From NCBI RefSeq assembly GCF_900115075.1, contig NZ_FOVG01000005.1, positions 1 to 64,000 of the forward strand: 64,000 nt of DNA, in the 5' to 3' direction. The DNA is from Candidatus Pantoea varia (GTDB lineage Bacteria; Pseudomonadota; Gammaproteobacteria; Enterobacterales; Enterobacteriaceae). The notes under the pieces were generated by a model. That model was not told where the DNA came from and ran no database searches. It was given only the letters and a program-made list of their open reading frames with translations. The translations under genes and the position numbers were made by a program. This document shows positions 52,853-63,439 of this stretch, piece after piece (the stretch's first letter is position 1; each line of letters opens with the position of its first letter).

Positions 52853-52984
52853 ATGGCAGAGGCATCAAGTACTTACATAAGCTTCAGAGGGTTTACAGCA
52901 ATGAATATGCTCAACGCGCAGGGAACACGGTCAGAAGAGGAAAGCGTCCCGCCGCACGGAAAAAAGCGCCGGGAGCGTTTTTGA
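52853..52984 (+). CDS. Possible 43-residue small protein (unrecognised)
   Basis: Small ORF with GGGAG seven bases before the ATG. It begins MAEASSTYISFRGFTAMNML and ends in a very basic stretch, GKKRRERF. A second ATG with less support lies at residue 17. I do not recognise it. It sits in the otherwise empty 52680-53160 stretch between the glmZ control region and the tRNA duplication. Coding is not proven; the basic end may simply reflect the DNA of the inverted repeat in which it lies. Confidence 0.3.
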   Translation: MAEASSTYISFRGFTAMNMLNAQGTRSEEESVPPHGKKRRERF

Positions 52985-53097
52985 ACAACGCAAAGCGTTG
53001 CCCCGGTAACTGGCGCACCTCAGGGATGAGGTGCGTAATCGCGCGGGCCGAGCGGCCATGGATGGCATTAGCGCCTTTCCGATCTGACCGTGTTCCC
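52921..53097. repeat. 15-bp inverted repeat bounding a hairpin-rich stretch
   Basis: GGGAACACGGTCAGA (52921-52935) recurs inverted at 53083-53097, with imperfect similarity extending several bases on both sides (GGAAAGCG and relatives). Between the arms are successive local hairpins: AACGC-AAA-GCGTT near 52987-53000, GCACCTCA/TGAGGTGC (53015-53034), and GGCC-GAGC-GGCC near 53046. No known element is recognised. Confidence 0.6.
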
Positions 53098-53167
53098 TTC
53101 GCAGGCTCGCACTCACCGCAACATTGTTCCACAGCCTGCGTCCCTAATCTCTCGCAGAAATTTGCAC

Positions 53168-53238
53168 CCTCTTTTCTACAGACGAAAAAAAACCTGTCTT
53201 TTCAGACAGGTTTCTAAAATGGTCGGCGAGAGAGGATT
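53168..53238 (-). repeat. 71-bp direct repeat copy 1: tRNA-Pro 3' end plus terminator
   Basis: Identical to 53329-53399, 161 bp away. It holds the terminator hairpin (53185-53213) and the last 19 nt of proM including CCA, but no other part of the tRNA. The 90 bp between the copies contains short inverted repeats. Confidence 0.92.
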
Positions 53239-53328
53239 ACCCTGCTCTGCGAGCAGCGCCCTTCGGGCCGTTGCTGAAGCAACGTTGTCTCGCTACGCTC
53301 GGCTCAAACCTCCTTCGAAGGTCCTCAT

Positions 53329-53399
53329 CCTCTTTTCTACAGACGAAAAAAAACCTGTCTTTTCAGACAGGTTTCTAAAATGGTCGGCGAGAGAGGATT
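53329..53399 (-). repeat. 71-bp direct repeat copy 2, at the genuine proM 3' end
   Basis: Holds the last 19 nt of the intact proM gene (53381-53399) and 52 bp downstream, including the terminator at 53346-53374. Copy 1 lies 161 bp further downstream in the transcript. Confidence 0.92.
53346..53374 (-). terminator. Terminator of the tRNA operon
   Basis: On the minus strand the stem AAACCTGTCT / AGACAGGTTT has a GAAA loop and is followed by a T-run, 6 bp past proM. An identical second terminator at 53185-53213 is part of the duplicated unit and gives a fail-safe stop. Confidence 0.9.
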
Positions 53400-53457
53400 C
53401 GAACCTCCGACCCACTGGTCCCAAACCAGTTGCGCTACCAAGCTGCGCTACTCGCCG
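53381..53457 (-). tRNA. proM: tRNA-Pro (anticodon TGG)
   Basis: 77-nt cloverleaf beginning CGGCGAGTAGCGCAG and ending GACCA with CCA encoded. The anticodon loop TTTGGGA gives TGG, and the T arm is GGTTCGAAT. Last of the argX-hisR-leuT-proM transcript, the same order as in E. coli. Confidence 0.97.
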
Positions 53458-53477
53458 ATTTTTTTAACTGTTTTGCC

Positions 53478-53564
53478 TGGTGCGAAGAGAGGGACTTGAA
53501 CCCTCACGTCCGTTAGGACACTAACACCTGAAGCTAGCGCGTCTACCAATTCCGCCACCTTCGC
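53478..53564 (-). tRNA. leuT: tRNA-Leu (anticodon CAG)
   Basis: 87-nt type II tRNA with a long variable arm, starting GCGAAGGTGGCGGAA and ending GCACCA. The anticodon stem-loop is CTAGC-TTCAGGT-GTTAG, giving CAG. CCA is encoded. Confidence 0.97.
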
Positions 53565-53580
53565 GTTTCCCAGCAAAATC

Positions 53581-53657
53581 TGGGGTGGCTAATGGGACTC
53601 GAACCCACGACAACTGGAATCACAATCCAGGGCTCTACCAACTGAGCTATAGCCACC
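53581..53657 (-). tRNA. hisR: tRNA-His (anticodon GTG)
   Basis: 77-nt tRNA with the extra encoded G at -1 (GGTGGCTATAGCTC) that is the identity element for histidyl-tRNA synthetase. The anticodon is GTG in TTGTGAT; it ends CACCCCA. Confidence 0.97.
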
Positions 53658-53754
53658 ACAATTCTTAATGTCACAAGTTTAAAACCTGCAGCATTTAAAT
53701 CTTTACTGCCAACCGCGGTAAATCAACCACCGAAGCTCATGCGCACAAACGATA

Positions 53755-53831
<77 letters not shown>

Positions 53832-53852
53832 GTAGCGCCGTTGCGGATGTGC

Positions 53853-53881
53853 ATACTAGAGATAAGCGCCCATCGTGTCTA
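53853..53881 (-). promoter_or_regulatory. Promoter of the argX-hisR-leuT-proM operon
   Basis: On the minus strand: -35 TAGACA (53876-53881), a 17-bp spacer, -10 TAGTAT (53853-53858), then a GC-containing discriminator, typical of stable-RNA promoters. It is about 20 bp before the argX 5' end. Confidence 0.7.
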
Positions 53882-53989
53882 GTGCTTTTTAAATAAAAAG
53901 ACGCGTTTGATTACGCTTTGTGCACTTTCTCGACAAATAGTGCATTTCCTCTCTCTCAACGCCTAAAAATGCGGCATTTATCAGCAATA

Positions 53990-54730
53990 TCAGAGATCGC
54001 CGCGCCAGTGGTAGCGCAAATATTTAAGCAGTTTTAATTGCCTGCGCAGGCGGCTCGGCTGTCGAATCAGACGATAGAGCCACTCCAGCCCCAGTCGCTG
54101 CCAGATTTTAGGGGCGCGCTTCACATGGCCGGTAAAAACATCATAGGTTCCGCCCACACCCATGTAGAGCGCATCAGGCCAGTGCGCACGGCACGCCAGC
54201 ATCAGCAGCTCCTGACGTGGCGATCCCAGCGCTACGGTCACCAGCTTCGCACCGCTAGCCGCAATCCGGGCAAACAGCGCATCCTGATCGGCTGGCGCAA
54301 AATAGCCATCCTGCGCGCCAACAATATTCACATTCCACTGACGACGTAACTTATTACAGGTTTCATCCAGCACACGCTGGCGACCACCGATAAGAAAGAC
54401 CGGCGTCCCTTCACGCCCGGCGCGCTCCATCAGCGCTTCCCATAAGTCTGCCCCCGCAATGCGCTGCACCGACGCCTGCGGATATTTTTTACGAATAGAA
54501 CGCACAATGCTGATGCCATCGGCATACGCATATTCCGCCTGCGCTAACAGCGTGCGCAATCCCTCATCCCGCTCAGCGGTCAGGATCTTCTCTGCATTGA
54601 TCGCCACTAAAATACCGCAGCGAACGCTCTGCGGCGGCATAAGAAAATTTACCGCCGACGGCATGTTTTCGAAGCCATACAAATCAACGCCGCGAATCCG
54701 GTACTGCGGCGTCTCAGTTAACGTTGTCAT
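53990..54730 (-). CDS. wecG: UDP-N-acetyl-D-mannosaminuronic acid transferase
   Basis: Adds ManNAcA to lipid I to form lipid II of enterobacterial common antigen (ECA), at the cytoplasmic face of the inner membrane. The start at [14 protein letters not shown] gives 246 residues, as in E. coli; a TTG four codons upstream is possible. The GT26 (TagA/WecG) family blocks [28 protein letters not shown] and [17 protein letters not shown] are present. Last gene of the wec cluster. yifK, which follows it in E. coli, is absent. Confidence 0.96.
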   Translation of the reverse strand: MTTLTETPQYRIRGVDLYGFENMPSAVNFLMPPQSVRCGILVAINAEKILTAERDEGLRTLLAQAEYAYADGISIVRSIRKKYPQASVQRIAGADLWEALMERAGREGTPVFLIGGRQRVLDETCNKLRRQWNVNIVGAQDGYFAPADQDALFARIAASGAKLVTVALGSPRQELLMLACRAHWPDALYMGVGGTYDVFTGHVKRAPKIWQRLGLEWLYRLIRQPSRLRRQLKLLKYLRYHWRGDL

Positions 54731-54755
54731 ATCTTCCGTCAATCCCAGAGGTTAA

Positions 54756-56099
54756 TCAGAGCGGGCTGTGCATCACCCGCCTGCTGCGGTCGCGAATCAA
54801 ACCTGCGCGATCCAGTAACCAGAAAAGTAATTTAGCCATGCCCAGACAGGCAGCAAAAATGATGCAGAAAAACACCACGCGAGAACCGAACGCATCGAGA
54901 CCTTCGCGGGCCAGCACGATCATGTTAAACACAGCACCAAAACAGAAACTCTGCAGTATGGCGCCGGTATACCGGTTGGTCTCAAGGCAGCCACGCTGAT
55001 AGATCGCATCGAAGGCTTTAATAATCATCCCAACCGCGACAGCACCGATTGGAATCGCCCAGACGCCGCCCATCACCACCAGCGACCCGATTAGCGTGGG
55101 GGAAATCGCCAGGCCAGAATGGTTGTTCAGCACGTCCCAGGTAAAGTAGTTCGCGCTGTTTAACACCGCCAGTGGCCGATCGGGCCAGAGCCAGGTTGGA
55201 ATGAAAACGTAGAAATCACGCCACAGGGGTGCCAGCCCCTGAAACTCAATTCTGGCGTAGTTATCCAGCAGCAGGGCGAGATTCTCCCACGGCGAGAAGG
55301 TATCACGCGTCAGATAGAGGAAGGTGTAGAACGCTTCATCGCCCATCACGTCGAGGTTATAGCGGCGCAGCGCCAGCCAGAACATCCCCGCAATCGCCAG
55401 TACGCCCGCCGTTGCCAGCATCCACAACGTGATCCAGCCACGGGTAATCCCGATAAACAGGAACAGAGCAAACGCAATAATGATATTGGCGCGGGTGCCG
55501 CCTACCAGCGCGTAGGTGAGCAAACCAAAGGCCACCGTCACCACCAGGAACAGCAGCCAGTTGCGGCGCGTCGGACTCAGAAAATAGGGGATCAGCATCG
55601 CCGGGATAAAGAAATAGAAGAAGCGCTTAAGCGCCACACCCGACACTTCGCTGGAGAAAATCTGGTTATAGGCGGTCAGGCGGAACAGCAGAAAACCGTT
55701 GTGAATGAAGAACACCGTCACGGTTCCCAGCGCCACCAGAGCCAGAATCACGCAGGTCAGGTGCGTTTCAACCCGATTCATCTGCAACAAGGGCTTCGCA
55801 GGAGACGCACTGGCGGGCTTCAGCCGCACTTTATAACTGACGTAGTAGATGGCGTAAAATGCCGTCGCCGACAGCAGCGCCTCCAGCAGATTCTCCACCG
55901 GCACCACCTCAACATTAAAGCGAAACACCAGCACGGAGGTCAGCGGGAAGCCGAAGTAAAAGGTCAGTAAGAACAGCAGCGTGAAGAAAAGATGGAAGTT
56001 AAAACGGACGCGCTTAAACTCCCGCCAGGTCAGCGTCAGAATAAAAACCAGTGACAGAAGATAGACCACCAGCAGGCCGCCAAACTGCATAAGACTCAT
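54756..56099 (-). CDS. wzyE: ECA polymerase
   Basis: Inner-membrane polymerase that joins ECA trisaccharide repeats in the periplasm. The 447-residue protein (E. coli 450) has about eleven or twelve hydrophobic segments and a large loop with [21 protein letters not shown] and WLWPDRP, as in E. coli WzyE. Overlaps wecF by four bases (ATGA). Confidence 0.95.
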   Translation of the reverse strand: MSLMQFGGLLVVYLLSLVFILTLTWREFKRVRFNFHLFFTLLFLLTFYFGFPLTSVLVFRFNVEVVPVENLLEALLSATAFYAIYYVSYKVRLKPASASPAKPLLQMNRVETHLTCVILALVALGTVTVFFIHNGFLLFRLTAYNQIFSSEVSGVALKRFFYFFIPAMLIPYFLSPTRRNWLLFLVVTVAFGLLTYALVGGTRANIIIAFALFLFIGITRGWITLWMLATAGVLAIAGMFWLALRRYNLDVMGDEAFYTFLYLTRDTFSPWENLALLLDNYARIEFQGLAPLWRDFYVFIPTWLWPDRPLAVLNSANYFTWDVLNNHSGLAISPTLIGSLVVMGGVWAIPIGAVAVGMIIKAFDAIYQRGCLETNRYTGAILQSFCFGAVFNMIVLAREGLDAFGSRVVFFCIIFAACLGMAKLLFWLLDRAGLIRDRSRRVMHSPL

Positions 56100-57163
56100 G
56101 ACAACTCCCCTTCGCTGAGCTGTAACGCTGTCCGCCAGCCTGCGAGGTAACCCGGCGCAAAAAAGGCGATCGCCTGTTTATCACAGCTCATCAGCTGGCG
56201 GCGTGCCTCGGCGATCACCGCAGGCGACAGCGTATCTTCGCTGAACAATACCGGAAGCTGCTCCCCGGCAACATCGCGCCAGAACGGATTTTTGCGGGTC
56301 AGGATAAACGGCACATTGGCCTGGATCAGCAGACAGAGTGTTCCCACCCCCTGCTGGCGTTCAAACATAAAATAGCCGACATGGCAGCGCGCCAGCAGCG
56401 CTAAGTAATCATCAAACGCCAGATTTTCACGCATCAGATTCACCTGCCCGTTCGGGAACAGCGCCTCTGCCGCGGCCTGAATCTGACGGATGTAAGCCTC
56501 ATTGCCTGGCGGATAGCCCAATGGCACCTCGATGCGCACCTGCTCGCCAAACTGCGCGTGAATCGCTTTTAAGCCTTCAATGTGCCGGTTACTCGGATCG
56601 CCCGAGTTGCCCAGCAGCAGCGTAAACGGCTCTGACGGCGCAGACTCAACGGCGGCGGCGGGCATTCGGGTCGGGAAATAGAGCAGTGAACCAGGAACCC
56701 GGCGATGACGCTGCTGATAATGATGCAGGTCGCCGCGGGTCGCGAAAACTTGTGCAACACGTCCCTGCGCTATCCGGCGCACCAGATAGAACAGGCGGAA
56801 CTTCAGGCTGCGCGAATCTTCATAGAGATCGGCACCCCAGACATGCCAGAAGAGCTGAGAACGACGCAGCTTACCGCTGAGTAATGCCAGCCAGATCCAC
56901 GGGTTAAACTGACCGTGGCAGAAAAAACGCTGCTGACGATTTCTGGCCCGCTGCAGCACCGCCTGCGCCAGCGCTTTCTTGCTGGTAAAGCACTCGATCT
57001 GCAACGCACTGAACGGCGCCAGGCTCTCTGGCTGCTGCGTCACCACCATAAAATGGCGTGGCGAAGCCACCGGCAGCTCAACGCTGAGTACCTCGTTGAA
57101 AAAGCGCAGCACCGTAAGATTGTGGTGGGGAATGTCCGATCCCAAAACGTGAATTAAAGTCAT
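56096..57163 (-). CDS. wecF: TDP-N-acetylfucosamine:lipid II N-acetylfucosaminyltransferase
   Basis: Completes the ECA trisaccharide on lipid III by adding Fuc4NAc. The start at [21 protein letters not shown] gives 355 residues (E. coli 359). GT56 family features are [35 protein letters not shown] and [17 protein letters not shown]. Its ATG overlaps the wzxE stop. Confidence 0.96.
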   Translation of the reverse strand: MTLIHVLGSDIPHHNLTVLRFFNEVLSVELPVASPRHFMVVTQQPESLAPFSALQIECFTSKKALAQAVLQRARNRQQRFFCHGQFNPWIWLALLSGKLRRSQLFWHVWGADLYEDSRSLKFRLFYLVRRIAQGRVAQVFATRGDLHHYQQRHRRVPGSLLYFPTRMPAAAVESAPSEPFTLLLGNSGDPSNRHIEGLKAIHAQFGEQVRIEVPLGYPPGNEAYIRQIQAAAEALFPNGQVNLMRENLAFDDYLALLARCHVGYFMFERQQGVGTLCLLIQANVPFILTRKNPFWRDVAGEQLPVLFSEDTLSPAVIAEARRQLMSCDKQAIAFFAPGYLAGWRTALQLSEGELS

Positions 57164-58410
57164 TTTTTCCGGCAGTAAACAATAAAAGCGCCACAACACA
57201 GGGCAAAGTAAGCCATATAGGTAAACATATAGGCCTGCGCCGCACCCGTCGCGCCATGTAACGGGATCAACCAGCGTGAGAACAGGGTCAGCAACAGAAA
57301 CTGGCTGATCTCAGTCAGAACATAAAAGCGCAGCGAGGCTTTAGCGATAACCAGATATCCGAAAACATAGGCACCGACCTTAAAAACATCGCCGCACAAC
57401 TGCCAGATAAAGAGATCGCGCATCCCGCGAAAAGCCTCAGAGAACAGCAGGCTGATGGCAAAATCGCGCAGCACCCAGACGCCAAAGCTGGCAACCGCCA
57501 CCGCAGGCAACACAAAGCGCAGCGCCCGGCCAATCTCACGCGCGATGTCGCGTTTGTTGTCGAGCCGCGCCAGCGTCGGGAGCAGCCAGACGCTAAACGT
57601 CGCGGTGATAAATTGCAGATAGGCATCGGAAATGCTGGTGACGCCCTGCCACAATCCGACCTGTGCCCAGCCTTCCTGCTCTGCCAGCAGGTTACGCATC
57701 AACACCCAGGCCACCGGCAGGGTCACGGCGGTGATCAGCGCCATCAGGGTATATTTTGCCAGATCACGCGCCAGCTCAGGGTGCCATTGCGGGCGCAGCC
57801 AGCTCAGCGGCAGCGGCGCGCGGCGTTTCAGCATCAGTAGAGCAGGCAGCAGCAGCAAGGCTGGCACCAGCGCGAGGCCAGTCAGCGCCCCCTGATAGCC
57901 ACCCAGCCACCAGCAGAGCAGATAACCCGCCACGCCAATCAGGCTGCCGAGAATCAGTGCCAGCGCATTTCCGCGCGCATCGCGATAGCCCTTCAGCAGC
58001 GCCAGGGTAAAGTTGGCCCAGGCGATGCCGAGCTGAAGAAAGGCGACGACGCGGATGACGCCCTGATAGCGGTCGTGGCCAAACAGCGCGGTGCTGACAG
58101 GCGCCGCCGCCAGCAGAAACAGCAACGCCAGCACGCCGGAAAAGCCCAGCACCATGGTTGATGCCGTGCCCACCATCGCCCGCAATTGTCCGGGCTGCTG
58201 CTGATACTGCGCCACATAGGTAGTGACGCCGTTGAAAATGCCCGCACCCGCCAGCACACCCAGCACGGTGATCAGCTGACGGAAGTTCCCCGCCTGGCCG
58301 ACACCCTCGGGTCCAAAGCTGACCGCCAGCAGTTTGACGACCAGCAGACCGGCCACAATTTTCACAAGCGTGGACGATGCGGTCCACACTGAGGCTCTGG
58401 CTAATGACAT
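57160..58410 (-). CDS. wzxE: ECA lipid III flippase
   Basis: MOP-superfamily flippase that moves undecaprenyl-PP-trisaccharide across the inner membrane. It has 416 residues, identical in length to E. coli, with about twelve helices. The start [29 protein letters not shown] and the [16 protein letters not shown] block are recognisable. Its start codon shares a base with the wecE stop. Confidence 0.96.
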   Translation of the reverse strand: MSLARASVWTASSTLVKIVAGLLVVKLLAVSFGPEGVGQAGNFRQLITVLGVLAGAGIFNGVTTYVAQYQQQPGQLRAMVGTASTMVLGFSGVLALLFLLAAAPVSTALFGHDRYQGVIRVVAFLQLGIAWANFTLALLKGYRDARGNALALILGSLIGVAGYLLCWWLGGYQGALTGLALVPALLLLPALLMLKRRAPLPLSWLRPQWHPELARDLAKYTLMALITAVTLPVAWVLMRNLLAEQEGWAQVGLWQGVTSISDAYLQFITATFSVWLLPTLARLDNKRDIAREIGRALRFVLPAVAVASFGVWVLRDFAISLLFSEAFRGMRDLFIWQLCGDVFKVGAYVFGYLVIAKASLRFYVLTEISQFLLLTLFSRWLIPLHGATGAAQAYMFTYMAYFALCCGAFIVYCRKK

Positions 58411-59540
58411 CAGGAAAAGAAGCTCAGCAGTGAGCTGATAACCGTGCTCTGATTATTATCCGACAGGTTATAGAACAGCGGCAGGCGCAGCAGACGTTCA
58501 CTTTCCTGCGTGGTATAGCGATCGTCGCCGACAAACTGCGAGAAACGCTCACCCGCAGGCGAACTGTGCAGCGGAATATAGTGAAACACCGTCAGTATCT
58601 CGGCTTCTTTCATCCAGTTGATCAGCGCCTGGCGATCGTCCTGATCGCGCAGTTTGATGTAGAACATGTGTGCATTATGTTCACAGCTGGCGGGGATCAC
58701 CGGCAGGCTGATGCGGCCCTGAGCCGCCAGCGGCTGAAGTGCGTCGTAATAACGCTGCCAGATGCGTAACCGCTGCTGATTGATGCGCTCAGCGGCTTCC
58801 AGCTGCGCCCAGAGATAGGCCGCCTGCAGGTCGGCCATCAGGTAGCTCGACCCCATATCGCGCCAGGTATATTTATCGACCTGTCCCCGGAAGAACTGGC
58901 TGCGGTTAGTCCCTTTTTCCCGCACGATCTCGGCGCGCTCGACCAGGCTGGCGTCGTTGATGAGTGTCGCGCCACCTTCGCCACCGGCGGTGTAGTTCTT
59001 GGTTTCGTGAAAACTGAAGCAGCCAATGTGACCGATGGTGCCCAGCGCACGACCTTTGTAGCGAGACATCACGCCCTGCGCCGCATCTTCAATCACAAAC
59101 AGCTTATGTTTTGCCGCCAGCGCCATAATGGTGTCCATTTCACAGGCCACGCCTGCGTAATGTACCGGCACAATGGCGCGGGTTTTTTCAGTGATCGCGG
59201 CTTCGATCAGCGTTTCATCGATGTTCATGGTGTCCGGGCGCACATCGACAAACACGATGCGCGCGCCGCGCAGCACAAAAGCGTTGGCGGTAGAGACAAA
59301 GGTATAGCTCGGCATGATCACTTCATCACCGGGCTGCAGATCGATTAACAGCGCCGCCATCTCCAGCGAAGCGGTACAGGAGGGCGTCAGCAGCACTTTT
59401 TTGCTGCCAAAACGCTGCTCCATCCACTGCTGACAGCGACGGGTAAAACCGCCGTCGCCGCATAGCTTGCCGCTGTTCATCGCCGACTGCATATACTCAA
59501 TTTCTGTGCCCACAATCGGGGGCGCATTAAATGGAATCAT
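58410..59540 (-). CDS. wecE: dTDP-4-amino-4,6-dideoxygalactose transaminase
   Basis: PLP enzyme that makes TDP-Fuc4N for ECA. The start at [13 protein letters not shown] gives 376 residues, as in E. coli. The DegT/DnrJ family Lys is in FSFHETKNYTAGGEGG and the cofactor-binding Asp in VIEDAAQ. Overlaps the end of wecD by 14 bp. Confidence 0.97.
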   Translation of the reverse strand: MIPFNAPPIVGTEIEYMQSAMNSGKLCGDGGFTRRCQQWMEQRFGSKKVLLTPSCTASLEMAALLIDLQPGDEVIMPSYTFVSTANAFVLRGARIVFVDVRPDTMNIDETLIEAAITEKTRAIVPVHYAGVACEMDTIMALAAKHKLFVIEDAAQGVMSRYKGRALGTIGHIGCFSFHETKNYTAGGEGGATLINDASLVERAEIVREKGTNRSQFFRGQVDKYTWRDMGSSYLMADLQAAYLWAQLEAAERINQQRLRIWQRYYDALQPLAAQGRISLPVIPASCEHNAHMFYIKLRDQDDRQALINWMKEAEILTVFHYIPLHSSPAGERFSQFVGDDRYTTQESERLLRLPLFYNLSDNNQSTVISSLLSFFS

Positions 59541-60234
59541 GACCTTTCCTGTAAAACCAGTAGGCGGTGCTGTCGAGCCGGGCACCGCTGCGTAAATAGA
59601 GGCGCATCGCCGTGAGATTACTGAGCTGGGTAGCAACCCGAAGCTGAGCCAGCTGTCGTACCCGCGCCCAGTCCGCCGCCGCCAGCAGCAGTCGCTGACC
59701 TAGTCCCTGGCCCTGCGCGTCAGGCAGCACGCCCAGCAGACCAATGCGGGCATCGCCGTCCACCGCGCGCAGCGAAACAAAACCCTGCAGCTGGCCGGTG
59801 GCGTCACTGGCCACCAGGCACTGATCGTCAAACGTTCCGCGCACCGCATTCTCAATCCACTGCGCATAGAAGCGGCCGCTGGCGTCGGGTGCATACCAGG
59901 GCGCGCGAAAACGACTCTGGCTGAAAAGCTGAGATGCCGCCTCGCGCAGTGGCGGAATTTGTGCTTCGCGCGCAATGCGAATCCCCGCCTGACGTTCCGT
60001 CTCTTTAACCGCCAGCGTCAGATCCGCCTCGCCTTCTGCCAGCTGGAACTGATGCTGCTGCAGCGTATCAATCAGCGCCGTCTCACTGGCCGCGACTTTC
60101 ATCTGCATCAGCGCACAGGGATGACGCAGCGCCTGCGCCAGTGGCATATCGCCCTTCGGCTCCAGCCGTACGCTCTCAACACCGAAGAATGCACTTTCCC
60201 AGCTTAGGGGATTAATACTGACGTGGACGGGCAT
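59527..60234 (-). CDS. wecD: dTDP-4-amino-4,6-dideoxy-D-galactose acyltransferase
   Basis: GNAT-family enzyme that acetylates TDP-Fuc4N with acetyl-CoA to give TDP-Fuc4NAc. The 235-residue protein (E. coli 224) keeps [20 protein letters not shown] almost unchanged. The acetyl-CoA loop is in [12 protein letters not shown], clearer here than in the E. coli protein. It overlaps rffH by 23 bp and wecE by 14 bp. Confidence 0.95.
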   Translation of the reverse strand: MPVHVSINPLSWESAFFGVESVRLEPKGDMPLAQALRHPCALMQMKVAASETALIDTLQQHQFQLAEGEADLTLAVKETERQAGIRIAREAQIPPLREAASQLFSQSRFRAPWYAPDASGRFYAQWIENAVRGTFDDQCLVASDATGQLQGFVSLRAVDGDARIGLLGVLPDAQGQGLGQRLLLAAADWARVRQLAQLRVATQLSNLTAMRLYLRSGARLDSTAYWFYRKGHDSI

Positions 60235-61093
60235 GTAATAAATCCAGCAGGTATTGGCCGTAGCCGGTTTTTGTCAGCGCTTCACCGGCGGCACGCAGCT
60301 GGTCATCACTGAGCCAGCTGTTACGCCAGGCGATCTCTTCCAGGCAGGCAATTTTAAAGCCCTGTCGTTTTTCTACCGTCTGCACAAACATGCTGGCTTC
60401 CACCAGGCTGTCGTGTGTGCCGGTATCCAGCCAGGCAAAGCCTCGCCCCAGCAGTTCGACCGTCAGCTCACCGCGCTCCAGATACATTTGGTTAATGGCG
60501 GTAATTTCCAGCTCGCCCCGCGATGAAGGCTTAACCTGCTTCGCGAATTCGATAACCTGATTGTCATAGAAATAGAGTCCGGTGACTGCCCAGCGCGATT
60601 TCGGCTGCTGTGGCTTCTCTTCAATCGAGATCGCCTTAAAGTTATCGTCAAACTCCACCACACCGAAACGTTCCGGGTCCATAACCTGATAGCCGAACAC
60701 CGTTGCGCCACGATTCTGCTCGACGACTTTCCGCAGCTTGGGGCTGAAGCCCTGGCCAAAATAGAGATTGTCACCCAGCACCAGGCAGCAATTGTCATCG
60801 CCGATAAAGGATTCGCCGATGATAAAGGCCTGTGCCAGTCCATCGGGACTGGGCTGCACCGCATAGCTCAGGCGAATACCAAATTCACTACCATCACCCA
60901 GCAGGCGTTCAAACTGCGCCCGATCCTCCGGCGTGGTGATCAGCAGAATGTCGCGAATCCCCGCCAGCATCAGCACGGAAAGCGGATAGTAGATCATCGG
61001 TTTGTCGTAGACCGGCAGAAGTTGCTTTGATACTGCCCGGGTTATCGGGTGTAACCGAGTGCCCGATCCTCCCGCTAAAATGATGCCTTTCAT
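60212..61093 (-). CDS. rffH: Glucose-1-phosphate thymidylyltransferase
   Basis: Makes dTDP-glucose, the first step toward TDP-Fuc4NAc for ECA. It has 293 residues, as in E. coli. The nucleotidyltransferase signature [20 protein letters not shown] is at residues 6-25, and further motifs are VLGDNLYFG and EEKPQQPKS. Overlaps wecD by 23 bp; rffG lies 19 bp upstream. Confidence 0.96.
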   Translation of the reverse strand: MKGIILAGGSGTRLHPITRAVSKQLLPVYDKPMIYYPLSVLMLAGIRDILLITTPEDRAQFERLLGDGSEFGIRLSYAVQPSPDGLAQAFIIGESFIGDDNCCLVLGDNLYFGQGFSPKLRKVVEQNRGATVFGYQVMDPERFGVVEFDDNFKAISIEEKPQQPKSRWAVTGLYFYDNQVIEFAKQVKPSSRGELEITAINQMYLERGELTVELLGRGFAWLDTGTHDSLVEASMFVQTVEKRQGFKIACLEEIAWRNSWLSDDQLRAAGEALTKTGYGQYLLDLLHARPRQY

Positions 61094-61112
61094 CGCTGCT
61101 CCTTACGCGGAT

Positions 61113-62183
61113 TTATTGCGATAAGCCGAGGCGTTCGCCCTGATAGCGACCATCCAGAATGGCCTGCCACCAGGCGGGATTAGCCAGATACCATGCCACG
61201 GTTTTACGCATGCCGCTTTCAAAGGTTTCCTGCGGCACCCAGCCAAGTTCATGCGCAATTTTACTGGCATCGATGGCGTAGCGCTGATCGTGACCGGGCC
61301 GGTCAGTGACATAGGTAATCAGGTCGCGGTAATGCGCCAGCCCGGCAGGTTTCTGCTCTGCAGCCAGCTCTTCAAGCAGGCTGCAGATGGTTTCGACCAC
61401 CTCGATATTGCGACGCTCGTTATGGCCGCCAATATTATAGGTTTCGCCTGGCTTGCCCTGACTGACCACCTGATAGAGTGCGCGGGCGTGATCTTCAACG
61501 TAGAGCCAGTCACGAATCTGCTGTCCGTTACCGTAAACCGGTAAGGCTTTACCCGCCAGCGCATTGATGATAGTCAGCGGGATCAGCTTCTCCGGGAAGT
61601 GGCACGGGCCGTAGTTGTTTGAGCAGTTGGTGACCAGCGTGGGCAGACCGTAGGTTCGCAGCCAGGCCCGCACTAAATGGTCGCTGCTGGCCTTGCTGGC
61701 AGCATAAGGACTGCTTGGCGCATAAGGGGTGGTTTCGGTGAAATAAGCCTGGCTGTCATGCAGATCGCCAAAGACTTCATCGGTAGATATATGGTGGAAC
61801 AGAAACGCTGTCTTGCGTGCGTCATCCAGGTTTTGCCAGTAAGATCGTGCGGCTTCCAGCAACTGCCAGGTCCCGACAATATTGGTTTCGATAAAGGCCG
61901 CCGGCCCGTCAATCGAGCGATCAACATGGCTTTCAGCGGCAAGATGCATCACGCAGTCTGGCTGATGACGGGCAAACACCTCATCAAGCGCCGCACGGTC
62001 ACAGATATCGACCTGCTCAAAACAGAAGCGGGCCGAGTTGGCCACACTGGTGAGTGACGCCAGATTTCCGGCGTAGCTGAGTTTATCGACTACCACGACC
62101 TGATGTTCGGTTTCTGCGATCAGAAAGCGCACCAGAGCCGAGCCGATAAAACCGGCCCCGCCCGTGATCAGAAAGCGCTTCAT
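61113..62183 (-). CDS. rffG: dTDP-glucose 4,6-dehydratase
   Basis: Converts dTDP-glucose to dTDP-4-keto-6-deoxyglucose. The start at [17 protein letters not shown] follows AAGGTG at a good distance and gives 356 residues (E. coli 355); an ATG two codons upstream is an alternative. The NAD motif is GGAGFIG, and the SDR catalytic Tyr and Lys lie in [14 protein letters not shown]. Starts inside the wecC stop (ATGA). Confidence 0.96.
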   Translation of the reverse strand: MKRFLITGGAGFIGSALVRFLIAETEHQVVVVDKLSYAGNLASLTSVANSARFCFEQVDICDRAALDEVFARHQPDCVMHLAAESHVDRSIDGPAAFIETNIVGTWQLLEAARSYWQNLDDARKTAFLFHHISTDEVFGDLHDSQAYFTETTPYAPSSPYAASKASSDHLVRAWLRTYGLPTLVTNCSNNYGPCHFPEKLIPLTIINALAGKALPVYGNGQQIRDWLYVEDHARALYQVVSQGKPGETYNIGGHNERRNIEVVETICSLLEELAAEQKPAGLAHYRDLITYVTDRPGHDQRYAIDASKIAHELGWVPQETFESGMRKTVAWYLANPAWWQAILDGRYQGERLGLSQ

Positions 62184-63439
62184 CGCCATACACCTTTGGT
62201 GTCGACAATCCAGTTCTGCTGAACGTCGGCGGCATCAATGGCGCGGAAGGCGCGGTGATCGACCAGCATCACCAGAATATCAGCCTGGGCCAGCGCCTGC
62301 TCGCAGGATACCAGTCCGGCTTTATCCGCCAGCGAGTCTGCAAGCTGCTCAATATGGGGTTCAACCACCCAGGTTGTGCCGCTGTGCCACTCTGCAATCT
62401 TCTGTGCCACACCGACAGCCGGACTTTCGCGCAGGTCGTCGATATTCGGTTTAAAGGCCAGGCCAAAGCAGGCGATAGTGATATCGCTGGCACGCTTGCC
62501 GGTCTGTGTCAGACAATCCGCCAGCGCGGTTTTCACCTGGTCCAGCACCCACTGCGGCTTGGCGTCATTCACCTCGCGCGCGGTGCGGATCAGGCGGGCT
62601 AATTCCGGATTCTGCGCCACGATAAACCAGGGATCGACGGCGATACAGTGACCACCGACGCCTGGACCCGGCTGCAGAATGTTGACGCGCGGATGGCGAT
62701 TCGCCAGCGCAATCAGCTCCCAGACGTTGATCCCCTGTTCGGCACAAATCAGCGACAGCTCATTGGCAAAGGCGATATTCACGTCACGGAAGCTGTTTTC
62801 TGTCAGCTTGCACATCTCGGCGGTACGGGCGTTGGTCTCAACGCATTCGCCTTTTAAAAACAGCCGATAGAGTTCGCTGGCACGGGCAGAACAGGCAGGC
62901 GTCATGCCGCCAATCACCCGGTCGTTGTTAATCAGCTCAACCATCACCTGACCAGGCAGCACGCGCTCCGGGCAGTAGGCGACAAAAATATCGGGTGTAT
63001 CACCGTGCTGCGGAAAGCGCAGGTCGGGACGCGCCGCCGCCAGCCAGTCGGCCATCTGTTCGGTGCTGCCCACTGGTGAGGTCGACTCCAGGATGACCAG
63101 ATCGCCCTTCTTCAGAACCGGTGCGATCGACTCCGCCGCTGCTTTCACAAAGCGCAGGTCGGGCTGATGCTCATCTTTAAACGGGGTCGGTACAGCGATC
63201 AGAAAGGCGTCGGCGGGTTCAGGCTGGGTGGTGGCGCGCAGGTCTCCGCGCGTAACGGCCGCATGCACGACCCGATCTAAATCGGGTTCCACGATGTGAA
63301 TCGCGCCACGATTGATGGTTTCAACGGCGCGCGCATTGATATCCACGCCCACCACTTTTTTTCCCTTTGAGGCAAAAACGGCTGCCGTCGGCAGCCCAAT
63401 GTATCCCAGTCCAATCACGGAGATGGTTTCAAAACTCAT
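62180..63439 (-). CDS. wecC: UDP-N-acetyl-D-mannosamine dehydrogenase
   Basis: Oxidises UDP-ManNAc to UDP-ManNAcA with NAD+, giving the acidic ECA sugar. It has 419 residues (E. coli 420). The NAD-binding motif is [14 protein letters not shown] (residues 11-24), and the catalytic Cys region is the [21 protein letters not shown] block. Overlaps wecB and rffG by ATGA junctions. Confidence 0.97.
   Translation of the reverse strand: MSFETISVIGLGYIGLPTAAVFASKGKKVVGVDINARAVETINRGAIHIVEPDLDRVVHAAVTRGDLRATTQPEPADAFLIAVPTPFKDEHQPDLRFVKAAAESIAPVLKKGDLVILESTSPVGSTEQMADWLAAARPDLRFPQHGDTPDIFVAYCPERVLPGQVMVELINNDRVIGGMTPACSARASELYRLFLKGECVETNARTAEMCKLTENSFRDVNIAFANELSLICAEQGINVWELIALANRHPRVNILQPGPGVGGHCIAVDPWFIVAQNPELARLIRTAREVNDAKPQWVLDQVKTALADCLTQTGKRASDITIACFGLAFKPNIDDLRESPAVGVAQKIAEWHSGTTWVVEPHIEQLADSLADKAGLVSCEQALAQADILVMLVDHRAFRAIDAADVQQNWIVDTKGVWR

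Noticed and set aside
53168..53399. Duplicated proM 3' end as attL/attR of an integrated island
   Set aside because: Only 90 bp lie between the copies, there is no integrase or cargo, and the repeat includes the terminator rather than just the crossover sequence. A local tandem duplication explains it better, though a relic of excision cannot be ruled out.
53090..53467. 125-codon open frame on the plus strand across the repeat and proM
   Set aside because: It runs antisense through a tRNA gene and repeats its own sequence because of the 71-bp duplication; not a gene.
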